Assembly: GCF_029533155.1 (NCBI RefSeq)
Contig: NZ_JAIZDB010000014.1
Span: 1 to 64,000, forward strand
Source: Psychrobacillus antarcticus
GTDB lineage: Bacteria; Bacillota; Bacilli; Bacillales_A; Planococcaceae
Length of the DNA stretch: 64,000 nucleotides
Direction: 5' to 3'
Shown: positions 25,893 to 34,109 of the stretch, one piece after another
How positions within the stretch are numbered: the stretch's first letter is position 1
Layout: every line of letters begins with the position of its first letter
Translations under genes and position numbers: made by a program
The notes under the pieces: generated by a model
The model's database searches: none
What the model saw: the letters and a program-made list of their open reading frames with translations, nothing else
Told to the model about the DNA's origin: nothing

Positions 25893-27372
25893 CTTATTAT
25901 TATTCCCTGTCCTAATTCCTTTTCTGTTTGCCGCTGTTCTATTACTTTTCCCTAAAAAAGTGAAAGCTCAGCGAATTGTAACGATGATTGGTTTACTATT
26001 CGCTTTAGCTTCATCCTTTGTCTTACTTTACAAAGTAAAAGTAGATGGTGTACAAACCCTCACATTAGGTAGCTGGGCACCTCCATTTGGAATTACAATG
26101 GTTTCTGATATGCTTTCTGCATTATTGGTTACCTCTTCTCTACTCATCGTATTCTTTGTAGTGTGGTACAGTTTCACTTCTATAGGGGAGGAACGAGAAA
26201 AAGCATTTTATTACCCTGCGATCCTATTCATGCTTACAGGTGTAAATGGTGCATTTACTACTGGCGATATTTTCAATATGTTTGTATTCTTTGAAGTATT
26301 ATTAATGTCCTCTTATGTGTTAATCGTTTTAGGAGGAGAAAAGATTCAGCTGAAAGAATCGATCAAATACATAATTGTTAATGTTGTATCCTCCTCTTTG
26401 TTTGTTATTACAGTTGGTTATTTGTATTCTGTAGTTGGCACATTGAATATGGCGGATATTTCTGTAAAACTAGCAGAAATAGGACCATCTGGGATTGTGA
26501 CAGTTATAGCAGTTCTATTCCTAATCGTATTTGGGATCAAAGGTGGTATATTCCCGTTATTCTTCTGGTTACCGGGATCATATGCAGCCCCTCCTATCCC
26601 AGTGCTTGCATTATTTGGAGCGTTGCTTACAAAAGTAGGGGTGTATGCAATAATGCGAACGTATACCCTGTTTTTCACAAGTGATGTAGGGTATACGCAT
26701 AATTTATTAATGATACTTTCCATTCTTACTATTGTGGTAGGATGTATTGGAGCTCTAGCGTATTTTGATGTAAAACAAATTATTATTTATAATATTGTCA
26801 TAGCTGTGGGTGTTATATTGTTTGGAGCCTCTGTTATGAATGAAAGTGGAATGATGGGGTCTGTCTTTTATTTGATCCATGATATTCTCATTAAAGGTGC
26901 ACTGTTTCTATTCATAGGAATTATTATTAAGATTACAGGGACGTCCGATTTACGTAAAATGGGCGGACTTATCAAGCGTTATCCAATGCTCGGGTGGAGT
27001 TACTTAATCGTTGCATTTGGACTAGCTGGTATCCCGCCTTTAAGTGGTTTTATAGGGAAGCTATTAATCGTACAAGGTGGATTTGAAGCTGAGCTCCTAT
27101 GGCAAAGTATTTTCATATTAGCATCTAGTTTACTAGTACTACTCTCTGCAATTCGTATTTTCATCTATGCATTCTGGGGTGAGGAAAAGGGAGAGCATCT
27201 TATTAGTCCAAAAAAATATCGTCATTTATTGGCTCCAGCGATCACATTAGCTGGAATTACGGTCCTTTATGGCGTTGGTGCAGAATACTTAGTACCATTT
27301 ATGGCAGATGCCGCAAATGTACTACTCGATCCTTCTATATATGTTGATGCTGTATTCGAAGGGGTGAAATAA
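25885..27372 (+). CDS. mrpD: Mrp antiporter subunit D (NuoM/N-like)
   Basis: A 495-residue multi-helix antiporter subunit related to complex I NuoM/NuoN. Conserved pieces: FFEVLLMSSYVLIVLGG with its Glu, GIKGGIFPLFFWLPGSYAAPP with Lys in a membrane helix, and LIHDILIKGALFLFIG. ATG at 25885 is preferred because AAAGGA lies about 12 bases upstream; another ATG 9 bases earlier would be too close. It overlaps mrpC slightly and precedes mrpE by one base. Confidence 0.95.
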   Translation: MINLLLFPVLIPFLFAAVLLLFPKKVKAQRIVTMIGLLFALASSFVLLYKVKVDGVQTLTLGSWAPPFGITMVSDMLSALLVTSSLLIVFFVVWYSFTSIGEEREKAFYYPAILFMLTGVNGAFTTGDIFNMFVFFEVLLMSSYVLIVLGGEKIQLKESIKYIIVNVVSSSLFVITVGYLYSVVGTLNMADISVKLAEIGPSGIVTVIAVLFLIVFGIKGGIFPLFFWLPGSYAAPPIPVLALFGALLTKVGVYAIMRTYTLFFTSDVGYTHNLLMILSILTIVVGCIGALAYFDVKQIIIYNIVIAVGVILFGASVMNESGMMGSVFYLIHDILIKGALFLFIGIIIKITGTSDLRKMGGLIKRYPMLGWSYLIVAFGLAGIPPLSGFIGKLLIVQGGFEAELLWQSIFILASSLLVLLSAIRIFIYAFWGEEKGEHLISPKKYRHLLAPAITLAGITVLYGVGAEYLVPFMADAANVLLDPSIYVDAVFEGVK

Positions 27373-27373
27373 T

Positions 27374-27853
27374 TTGGCTTTTCAAATTTTATTGAATGTA
27401 CTAATCGCTCTTACTTGGATGTTCTTATCGGTGTCTATTAAGCCTACGACGTTCATAGTCGGTTATTTACTCGGATTACTTATGCTTTTCATGCTTCGTA
27501 AATCATTTAGTTCTAGATTTTATATGGACCGTATATGGGCTGTCATTAAGTTAGCTTCCCTATTTTTAAAGGAACTTGTGTTGTCCAACTTCTCTGTATT
27601 AAAGTTAATCATGCAACCAACCATGCCTATTCGTCCCGCAATCTTTGCGATGCCGACAGTACTCGAACAAGATTGGGAGATTACCCTGTTGTCTAGTTTG
27701 ATCACTTTAACACCAGGTACCATAGTAATTGATATTTCAGATGATAATAAAACATTATATATCCACTCGATAGATTTTGAAGATATCGATGAGGCAATAG
27801 AATCCATACAGAATACGTTCGAAAAAGCCATTTTGGAGGTGAGTAGATCATGA
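27374..27853 (+). CDS. mrpE: Mrp antiporter subunit E
   Basis: A 159-residue subunit with two or three N-terminal helices and a soluble C-terminal part containing LITLTPGTIVIDISDD, the MnhE hallmark. TTG start after GGGGTG near the end of mrpD. It overlaps mrpF by four bases (ATGA type). Family knowledge: subunit E supports assembly and activity rather than carrying ions itself. Confidence 0.94.
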   Translation: MAFQILLNVLIALTWMFLSVSIKPTTFIVGYLLGLLMLFMLRKSFSSRFYMDRIWAVIKLASLFLKELVLSNFSVLKLIMQPTMPIRPAIFAMPTVLEQDWEITLLSSLITLTPGTIVIDISDDNKTLYIHSIDFEDIDEAIESIQNTFEKAILEVSRS

Positions 27854-28131
27854 TAACTTTTCTATGGGTAATTGTTGTGTTAATAAGTTTATCCGTTTTA
27901 GGTTTTGTTTATCGCCTAGTGAAGGGTCCTTCTACTCCAGACCGCGTTATTGCATTGGATGCTATAGGAGTTGGCCTAATAGCACTAATTGGGCTTATAT
28001 CTATTCTTTTTGATACCGTCTTTTTCCTAGAGGTTATCATGTTACTTGCAGTTCTATCTTTTATCGGGACTGTCGCATTTTCTAAATTCACGGAGAAGGG
28101 AGAAATCATTCAACGTGACCGTAATAGCTAA
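27850..28131 (+). CDS. mrpF: Mrp antiporter subunit F
   Basis: A 93-residue, three-helix protein with the MnhF core YRLVKGPSTPDRVIALDAIG, whose Asp lies at the start of a helix and is important in studied homologues. It overlaps both mrpE (4 bases) and mrpG (17 bases), consistent with one tightly coupled operon. Confidence 0.94.
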   Translation: MITFLWVIVVLISLSVLGFVYRLVKGPSTPDRVIALDAIGVGLIALIGLISILFDTVFFLEVIMLLAVLSFIGTVAFSKFTEKGEIIQRDRNS

Positions 28132-28477
28132 TATTCTTATCATTGGTACTATTTCTTTTGGAACCATTTTCATCTTAGTTACTGCTATTGGTTTAATACG
28201 CCTACCTGATGCATTCTCAAGAGCCCATGCTGCATCAAAAAGCGCAACTTTAGGCGTTATGAGCATATTACTAGGGGTATTCCTTCATTTTTGGTTAATT
28301 GAAGGTCATTTCAATTCTCGTATTTTATTAGGAATTCTCTTTATATTCATCACAGGACCTGTTGGAGGACATATGATGGGGCGAGCAGCTTACTTGTCAG
28401 GGGTTAAATTAACCGATAAAACGGTACGCGATGATTTAGCTGAAGTGATTAAAAAGAAAAGAGAAAAGCTGCAATAA
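28115..28477 (+). CDS. mrpG: Mrp antiporter subunit G
   Basis: A 120-residue, three-helix subunit with the MnhG signature IGLIRLPDAFSRAHAASKSA. Start: GTG at 28115 is chosen (family about 120-125 residues, GAAGGGAG upstream); the open frame reaches back to 28046 inside mrpF but that extension is basic and unlike the family. Last gene of the operon, followed by a terminator. Confidence 0.92.
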   Translation: MTVIANILIIGTISFGTIFILVTAIGLIRLPDAFSRAHAASKSATLGVMSILLGVFLHFWLIEGHFNSRILLGILFIFITGPVGGHMMGRAAYLSGVKLTDKTVRDDLAEVIKKKREKLQ

Positions 28478-28499
28478 GAGCTGATAAAAATTATCTAAC

Positions 28500-28536
28500 G
28501 AGCATGTTTTGAAAAAATTCAAAACATGCTTTTTTG
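28500..28536 (+). terminator. mrp operon terminator
   Basis: AGCATGTTTTGA / TCAAAACATGCT stem, 6-base loop, followed by TTTTTTG, 23 bases after the mrpG stop. Confidence 0.85.
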
Positions 28537-28727
28537 ATGAATTAATAGATTGAATTTGGGCTCCCTCGTAGCTTTATTCGAAATATTTATAAGAATGGAT
28601 ATAAATTTCCTATAAATTATTATTTTAGCAAACTTTTTTATCTGCTTAACCGTCTAAATAGTAGTATATTTATATTTGTTTATGAATGTGAAGTTGAATT
28701 ACACATAATAAAGGAGAATACCATCTT

Positions 28728-30197
28728 ATGAACAAATCCCGTATCAAAAAACGAGTACCATGGATTGAGGTTGCTTGTATTGGTATAATTGCACTTCTGA
28801 GTATGACCTTCATCCTACTGAGTTCCTCAACAAAGAGCAATGCAATCCAAACTAGCAGCAAAGTAAAAAACACAGAAATAAAAAAAGAAGATTCGACTAA
28901 AGAATCGGCTTTTCCTGGAATACTTATAAAAACGGAGGTGTCAAATGACGAGTATTCGCCTTATTCAATGCAATACCCACATAGCAAAGTAGAATCATTT
29001 AATGTAAGTATCAAAAAATACATAGATGAACAGCTTGACACTTATTTAATCGCCATGCAAGAAAATAAACAGAGAGGTAGTAAGATCCCTGGAGAATTGA
29101 ACATCGCATTTGAAATATTTCCACATACCTCAGGGTCTTTTTCATTTGTTATGATTACTGGAATGTATACTGGTGGAGCAAATGGATATACAGAATTTAA
29201 CACGATTAATTTTCACCCTAAATCAGAAAAAATTATAGGGATTAATGATCTATTTGGAGGTGATGAATCTAATCTTGTAAAGCTTTCATCACTTGTACGA
29301 GATAATATTAAGAAAGACCCCAGTCTGAAAGATCAGGTGCAAGAAGAAGAAATGTTGCTAGCTACCGAACCAAGATGGAGTAACTTTGAACAGTTTGCAA
29401 TAATAGACGATACACTTGTTATCTATTTTGATGAGTATGAGATTGCTAGCGGGGCGGCAGGTGCACCGATCATTGCTGTCCCCCTTTCCGAGTTAAATGA
29501 AGAACTGCTTGCACCTTATAAGCTTGATATTTCAGTGGATAGATTGCCAAAACCTCCTGTAGAAGATAATTCTGTGGATGTTAAAGTAGAAGAAAACAGT
29601 AAAGATGAGACTTCAACTCAAGTTGACCAACAAATTGATGATACTAAAATGAAGCGAGTTGCTTTAACTTTTGATGATGGACCAGATCCAAAAGTTACAC
29701 CTAGTATTCTAACAACTTTAGCAAAGTATGATGCAAAAGCGACATTCTTTATGCTTGGGAGCAGAGTAGAATTCTACCCGGAGATTGCAAGCGATGTGTT
29801 GAAAGCCGGACATGAGCTTGGCAATCACACATGGACTCATGCAAAATTAACTAATATGACCACAGATGCAATCTTGGAAGAGGTTTCCAAAACAAATAAC
29901 ATCATCGAACAATCCACTGGACAGGAACCTACCGTTTTTCGCCCTCCCTACGGTGCTTTTAATGATGATTTGGTGAACATTTTGAACTTACCAGTTGTAT
30001 TATGGGACGTAGATACACTTGATTGGAAACATCGTGATGCCTCTCAGCTATTAGTATCTGTGAAGAGCAGTGTTCATGATGGAAGCACCATTTTAATGCA
30101 TGATATACATTTATCCACTGCTCAAGGACTAGAAGATGTTCTTGTATATTTGATCAGCGAAGGATATACATTCGTAACTGTTTCGGAACTTGAATAA
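28728..30197 (+). CDS. pdaC: PdaC-like peptidoglycan/polysaccharide deacetylase
   Basis: A 489-residue membrane-anchored extracellular enzyme. Order: membrane helix (about 11-30), linker, a DUF4163/DUF3298-type domain (about 60-265, with GGANGYTEFNTINFHPKS), an acidic linker, and a NodB deacetylase domain (about 307-485). NodB motifs are all present: TFDDGP, HTWTH, RPPYGAFN, WDVDTLDW and LMHDIH, so metal and catalytic residues look intact. B. subtilis PdaC has the same domain pair and deacetylates N-acetylmuramic acid, giving lysozyme resistance. A ribosome site AAAGGAG precedes ATG. Monocistronic, own terminator. Confidence 0.85.
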   Translation: MNKSRIKKRVPWIEVACIGIIALLSMTFILLSSSTKSNAIQTSSKVKNTEIKKEDSTKESAFPGILIKTEVSNDEYSPYSMQYPHSKVESFNVSIKKYIDEQLDTYLIAMQENKQRGSKIPGELNIAFEIFPHTSGSFSFVMITGMYTGGANGYTEFNTINFHPKSEKIIGINDLFGGDESNLVKLSSLVRDNIKKDPSLKDQVQEEEMLLATEPRWSNFEQFAIIDDTLVIYFDEYEIASGAAGAPIIAVPLSELNEELLAPYKLDISVDRLPKPPVEDNSVDVKVEENSKDETSTQVDQQIDDTKMKRVALTFDDGPDPKVTPSILTTLAKYDAKATFFMLGSRVEFYPEIASDVLKAGHELGNHTWTHAKLTNMTTDAILEEVSKTNNIIEQSTGQEPTVFRPPYGAFNDDLVNILNLPVVLWDVDTLDWKHRDASQLLVSVKSSVHDGSTILMHDIHLSTAQGLEDVLVYLISEGYTFVTVSELE

Positions 30198-30241
30198 CTG
30201 TAAGGATGAATTAATGGAAAATTAATACTCGATTTTTTTAT

Positions 30242-30280
30242 AAAGCAAATTGGTAGTTTTTCTACCAATTTGCTTTTAAA
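30242..30280 (+). terminator. terminator of the deacetylase gene
   Basis: AAAGCAAATTGGTAG / CTACCAATTTGCTTT, a 15-bp stem with 5-base loop, then T and A. Confidence 0.8.
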
Positions 30281-30427
30281 CACTATACTCTCCTTTTTAT
30301 CTTTAAATATACCCAAGTTTGCCGTAAAGACATTTTTACTGTATACCTCTAGTTGCAACCTTCATTAGTAGAAATATTCAACTCAAGACCTATTATTTAC
30401 TTAAGCTCATCACACTATAAATAAAAT

Positions 30428-30472
30428 AAAGCTTCTGTACCCGCGGATAACCGAGGATACAAAAGCTTTTTT
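30428..30472. terminator. terminator after the Gly/Tyr-rich protein gene
   Basis: AAAGCTT(C/T)TGTA arms enclose a CCGCGGATAACCGAGG loop; T-rich sequence flanks both sides. It lies just past the stop of the minus-strand gene. Confidence 0.6.
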
Positions 30473-30488
30473 ACCTTTATCAATTTTA

Positions 30489-30704
30489 TTAGTAATATCC
30501 ACCATAATAAGGCGGATATGGGGTATATGGATAGTAATACGGATATGGATACGGGTAATATGGATATGGTTGCCTATACCCTCCGAATCCTCCATATAAT
30601 GCAGAACCTACAAGACCTCCTACTAAGCCACCTATAAATGGGGTTCCAAAGCCTCCAAAGCTTCCAAATCCAGGACCCCTAAAACCTCCCCGATATCTGA
30701 CCAT
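30489..30704 (-). CDS. small Gly/Pro/Tyr-rich protein, possibly spore surface related
   Basis: A 71-residue protein of unusual composition: N-terminal basic FRGPGFGSFGGFG, a middle glycine-zipper-like GGLVGGLVGSALYGG, and a C-terminal run of PYPYY repeats ending GGYY. AGGAGGAG before ATG supports expression. Such Gly/Tyr-rich small proteins are often found in spore coats or the cell surface of Bacillales, but no specific family is recognised, so the role is inferred from composition only. Confidence 0.6.
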   Translation of the reverse strand: MVRYRGGFRGPGFGSFGGFGTPFIGGLVGGLVGSALYGGFGGYRQPYPYYPYPYPYYYPYTPYPPYYGGYY

Positions 30705-30763
30705 GCTACTCCTCCTTTCCTCTCAGTGTATGCCACTAGGAAAATCGAGTCTGTGCATATGCC

Positions 30764-32266
30764 CTATTCTTCGTCCGCCATTATTTCTACTAATGTCGCT
30801 AACGTACGTACCATAACTCCAGTACCACCTTTTGGTCCAAAGTCATGAGCAGCTTTTGTATCAGATGTACCTGCGATATCCAGATGAATCCATGGAGTTT
30901 CCTCAACAAATTCCCCAACAAACCCTCCACCGAATATCATATGACCATCTCCACCGGGTGAATTATTAAGGTCTGCTACATCACTTTTACGAATGCGTTT
31001 TTTGTCGCTTTCAGTTAGAGGTAGTCTCCAAACGAATTCTCCTGTCTCTAGGGAAGCTTCCATGAAAGTTTCGAAGAATTCCTCATTGTTCGTTAATGCA
31101 CCAGTCTTATCATATCCTAATGCCGTTATAACGCCACCTGTTAACGTTGCAACATCTACAATATAGTTCGCTCCTTGTTGCTTAGCATATGTAACAGCAT
31201 CCGCTAAAACTAAACGACCTTCTGCATCGGTATTTAAAATTTCGATCGTTTTACCACTCATGGATGTAATAACATCGTCTGGTTTAAAAGCACTACCTGA
31301 AATCATATTGTCTGTAGATGCAATGACAGCGATCACGTTTTTATTTGGACGAAGTTCTCCAATAATTTGCATTGCCCCTAAAACGGCAGCTGCTCCCCCC
31401 ATGTCACCCTTCATACCAACAATGCCAGTTTTAGTTTTAATAGAGTATCCACCTGTATCAAAAGTAATACCTTTGCCTACTAATCCTACAACATCCGTCC
31501 AATCATCCGTTGCTTGATATTTTAAAGCTATAAGTCTTGGTTCTTCAACGGAGCCTTGATTTACTGCAAGAAGTGCACCCATTCCAAGCTCTTCCATCTC
31601 TTTTTTTCCAAGGATTTCGGTTTCGAATCCGTATGTTTCTCCAAGCTCTCTTGCATATTCCCCTAATTGAGTAGAAGTCAATACATTACCAGGTGTATTA
31701 ACAAGAATTCTTGCTTCATTTACAGCATCTGCATAAATGGTTCCTACTTCAAAATAAGAAACGACCTCTTCATCCTCTTCGTCCATTAACAGTTCGATAG
31801 ACGGTAAATAATAGTCAGGAACATTCGAAGTTGTTTTATACCCCAAAAATGTAAATGAACCCATGCCAATTCCTTCAGCTGCTAAATAAGATACATCTGC
31901 TACAGTTATAGTTTCAGTAGTAAATGAAGGAAGCCAAATTGCAAGTGATTCTGGTTTACTAGTTAGTAATTCTTTACCGACAAGACCAAACGCTTCCCGC
32001 ACGCTCTCTTGCGTTAATTGTTTTCGATCACCTAGTCCTACAAATAGTACTCTTTTTACTGATTCTTGGTTCGATACAGGAATTTTGACAATTTTCTTTA
32101 AATCAGTGGAAATATCTCCACTTTTTACCCAGTCGCCTATATGCTCTCCGAAACTATTTAAAAAAGTATCCCATTTTGGTGTATTTTCTATATGCTTAGA
32201 AACTCCAACTACAAGCGTTTCTGATTGTACTTCTTCAAATACTACTTCATTTGTATGGATAATCAT
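30764..32266 (-). CDS. pepA: leucyl aminopeptidase (M17)
   Basis: A 500-residue cytosolic metallo-aminopeptidase that removes N-terminal Leu and other residues from peptides. The C-terminal catalytic domain holds VGKGITFDTGGYSIK, the M17 signature NTDAEGRL and metal-binding residues around KGDMGGAA. Length is standard for PepA/YuiE. ATG follows GGGGG. It is divergent from yuiD exactly as in B. subtilis (yuiE-yuiD). No hexamer-specific DNA-binding extension is evident. Confidence 0.95.
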   Translation of the reverse strand: MIIHTNEVVFEEVQSETLVVGVSKHIENTPKWDTFLNSFGEHIGDWVKSGDISTDLKKIVKIPVSNQESVKRVLFVGLGDRKQLTQESVREAFGLVGKELLTSKPESLAIWLPSFTTETITVADVSYLAAEGIGMGSFTFLGYKTTSNVPDYYLPSIELLMDEEDEEVVSYFEVGTIYADAVNEARILVNTPGNVLTSTQLGEYARELGETYGFETEILGKKEMEELGMGALLAVNQGSVEEPRLIALKYQATDDWTDVVGLVGKGITFDTGGYSIKTKTGIVGMKGDMGGAAAVLGAMQIIGELRPNKNVIAVIASTDNMISGSAFKPDDVITSMSGKTIEILNTDAEGRLVLADAVTYAKQQGANYIVDVATLTGGVITALGYDKTGALTNNEEFFETFMEASLETGEFVWRLPLTESDKKRIRKSDVADLNNSPGGDGHMIFGGGFVGEFVEETPWIHLDIAGTSDTKAAHDFGPKGGTGVMVRTLATLVEIMADEE

Positions 32267-32389
32267 TATTTTTCCCCCTACTATTTTCGATATACTCCTA
32301 TTATATAGGAACCTTACATATTTTTCGAATGGAAGGAATGTGATATACTAACAATCATATAAGTTCAAAAATGAAAGGCGGTGTCTACT

Positions 32390-32866
32390 TTGGCAATCCT
32401 CCAAAACACTCCACTTCTGGCTGCACTTTTTTCTATTTTCTTTGCACAATTCGTCAAAATTCCCATTCACTTTTTAATGACGAGAAAATTAGATTGGTCT
32501 TTATTCACTTCTACCGGTGGAATGCCTAGTTCTCACTCTGCTGCTGTTACATCTTTATGTACTGCTATTGCTTTTGAAACAGGGCTGGATTCTCCATTGT
32601 TTGCAGTTGCTATGGTATTCGCGGTAATTGTTATGTTCGATGCAACAGGCGTCCGTTTCCAAGCTGGTCAGCAAGCAATTATGATCAATCAAATGCGCAT
32701 TGATTTCCAACTATTTGTGGAGCAAACGAGAGATTGGTCCCAGAAGAAAAATGAAGAGAAAATAGAGGAACTTAAAACTTTACTAGGTCATAAACCTATT
32801 GAAGTTTTCATGGGTGCCATAACCGGTATACTGATTTCTATTGTAATTTATAACATTATACAATAA
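32390..32866 (+). CDS. yuiD: divergent PAP2 family membrane protein YuiD
   Basis: A 158-residue membrane protein with the PAP2-like signature TSTGGMPSSHSAAVTSL and MFDATGVRFQAGQQA, the pattern of the 'divergent PAP2' (DUF212) family. Classical PAP2 enzymes are lipid or acid phosphatases; activity in this family is unproven. Start TTG at 32390 is chosen because AAAGGCGG lies 8 bases before it and the length equals B. subtilis YuiD; an in-frame GTG at 32381 overlaps the ribosome site. Confidence 0.85.
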   Translation: MAILQNTPLLAALFSIFFAQFVKIPIHFLMTRKLDWSLFTSTGGMPSSHSAAVTSLCTAIAFETGLDSPLFAVAMVFAVIVMFDATGVRFQAGQQAIMINQMRIDFQLFVEQTRDWSQKKNEEKIEELKTLLGHKPIEVFMGAITGILISIVIYNIIQ

Positions 32867-32875
32867 GTAAAATGG

Positions 32876-33240
32876 GGCAAAAAGACATCCGGTCATTGAA
32901 GGTCACAGCCTGTTTCTATCGTTTCCAAAGGGCTTTGAACAGTCGTTTTGCTATTTGATTACCGAGTCAATTTTTAGTGATATTGGTTGTGACAATCGTC
33001 ACAACCAATATCACTTTTTTTCGATAATCGTATGGCATTTATCTGTTCGCCACCCTTAAACAACTTTTAGAGAAAGGTAAGTACATTTTTGGATAACTAG
33101 AGAAAAGATACTTTCCAATTGATAGAGCAAAGCTCACGAAGATGCAATTTCGTTCGCTGTTTCGCTTCTTTATTAAGTAAATACTTACTATTTCTCCTTT
33201 CCCACTAATGTAAAAGAAAATCTACCTTTACATCCTTATT
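32876..33240 (+). repeat. hairpin-bearing intergenic element, copy 1
   Basis: About 365 bases that align along most of their length with 35562-35940. Shared strings include GGGCAAAAAGAC, AGGTAAGTACATTTTT, GATAACTAGAGAAAAGATAC and GCTCACGAAGATGCAATTTC. The centre is a perfect 18-bp hairpin (32976-33015) followed by TTTTTTTCG. No open frame is conserved between the copies. It is followed by a repeat tail at 33290-33345. Confidence 0.75.
32976..33015 (+). other. perfect 18-bp hairpin in element copy 1
   Basis: AGTGATATTGGTTGTGAC, loop AATC, then its exact complement and a T run. It resembles an intrinsic terminator. The other copy (35664-35711) has matching changes in both arms. Confidence 0.85.
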
Positions 33241-33289
33241 ACAGTATAGTTTCTCTAACTTTCTACATCGCTGCGCTAGCTTCGAAACA

Positions 33290-33345
33290 TGAAAGTGCGT
33301 TGGAACGGAAATCAGTAGTATTATTCATTCTTTTTAGTCCCATGA
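33290..33345 (+). repeat. modular repeat tail fragment (copy E)
   Basis: GTGCGTTGGAACGGAAATCA followed by GTAGTATTATTCATTC matches the 3' ends of the repeats at 36044-36370 and 63686-63822. The 5' GATTGGAGTG part is missing here, so this is a truncated copy. Confidence 0.6.
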
Positions 33346-33387
33346 ACTCTGTGTTTACGCTACATTTTTGTATATTTTATTCAATAA

Positions 33388-33420
33388 GAAAAGGATGGCT
33401 CTATGGAGCCATCCTTTTCT
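33388..33420 (-). terminator. yuiB terminator
   Basis: AGAAAAGGATGGCTC / GAGCCATCCTTTTCT with a 4-base loop, followed on the minus strand by TTATTG, directly after the yuiB stop. Confidence 0.85.
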
Positions 33421-33421
33421 A

Positions 33422-33766
33422 TTAAAACATCTGATAACCATTTTTTCTTAAAAATTTTATGACAAAGCCCGCAGCAATTGTACCTACAAGACCTCCAGCT
33501 AAAATAATTATATCTGCAGCATGTAGAGAAACAATTTTTTCTCCTAGAGCTGAGAATGCTGATCCTGGTTTCGTAAAGTAATCAAAAAACCCAACTTCAT
33601 CGATGATTAGTACCACAACAATCGGATAAAGAATGGCCATAAACCATGTCATACGAAGTAACATGTTCATTAAGAAGGCGATTCCAAAAAACATGACAAA
33701 AAATATAACAACTGAAAGTATCATTTGAACTAACATAAACTCCATATTATATAACCTCCGTAACAT
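33422..33766 (-). CDS. yuiB: YuiB-like membrane protein
   Basis: A 114-residue protein with three or four hydrophobic helices (about 10-35, 37-55, 76-105) and a short basic C-terminus. Order on the minus strand is yumB, yuiA, yuiB with yuiD and pepA beyond, as in B. subtilis, which supports the name. No function is known. The first few residues (MLRRLYN) may be extra, since ATG codons for MEFMLVQ follow within 25 bases; the ribosome site GGAGGTTA near 33755 favours the MEFMLVQ start. Confidence 0.65.
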   Translation of the reverse strand: MLRRLYNMEFMLVQMILSVVIFFVMFFGIAFLMNMLLRMTWFMAILYPIVVVLIIDEVGFFDYFTKPGSAFSALGEKIVSLHAADIIILAGGLVGTIAAGFVIKFLRKNGYQMF

Positions 33767-33841
33767 CTGTAAATAGTTTACCTTAACGGAGGTTAGTATT
33801 CAATGAACATATTTGTTTTCACTTTTTTGTCATAATCTTCT

Positions 33842-33967
33842 TTATTTTCTACCAGACCCATTACAACAGTTGCATGTTTCAGACCCGCCTAATCGAAGTT
33901 GGAAATACCCCTCTCCTTTGCAATATGGACAATGCGTGTTCTTCGTCTCCGTTTTCATTCTTGTCAT
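33842..33967 (-). CDS. yuiA: YuiA-like small zinc-finger protein (41 residues)
   Basis: A short gene reading MTRMKTETKNTHCPYCKGEG then YFQLRLGGSETCNCCNGSGRK. Two CxxC-G-x-G knots (CPYCKGEG and CNCCNGSG) are like half of a DnaJ zinc finger and should bind one zinc ion. GGAG lies 8 bases before ATG. Position between yumB and yuiB matches yuiA of B. subtilis, a similarly tiny protein. Role unknown; a small metal-binding chaperone-like part is possible. Confidence 0.8.
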   Translation of the reverse strand: MTRMKTETKNTHCPYCKGEGYFQLRLGGSETCNCCNGSGRK

Positions 33968-34064
33968 AGTAATCGTCTCCTTTTCTATATTTTTATAATA
34001 TTCAGATAATATATCACACACAGAATATTTTGTAAAGGAGAAATACGATTACTCTAAAAAGAAA

Positions 34065-34092
34065 AGCTCCCACTATAAAGAAAGTGGGAGCT
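34065..34092 (-). terminator. yumB terminator
   Basis: AGCTCCCAC / GTGGGAGCT stem followed on the minus strand by TTTTCTTTTTAG, 18 bases past the yumB stop. Confidence 0.85.
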
Positions 34093-34109
34093 ACTATTGT
34101 TCCTAACAA

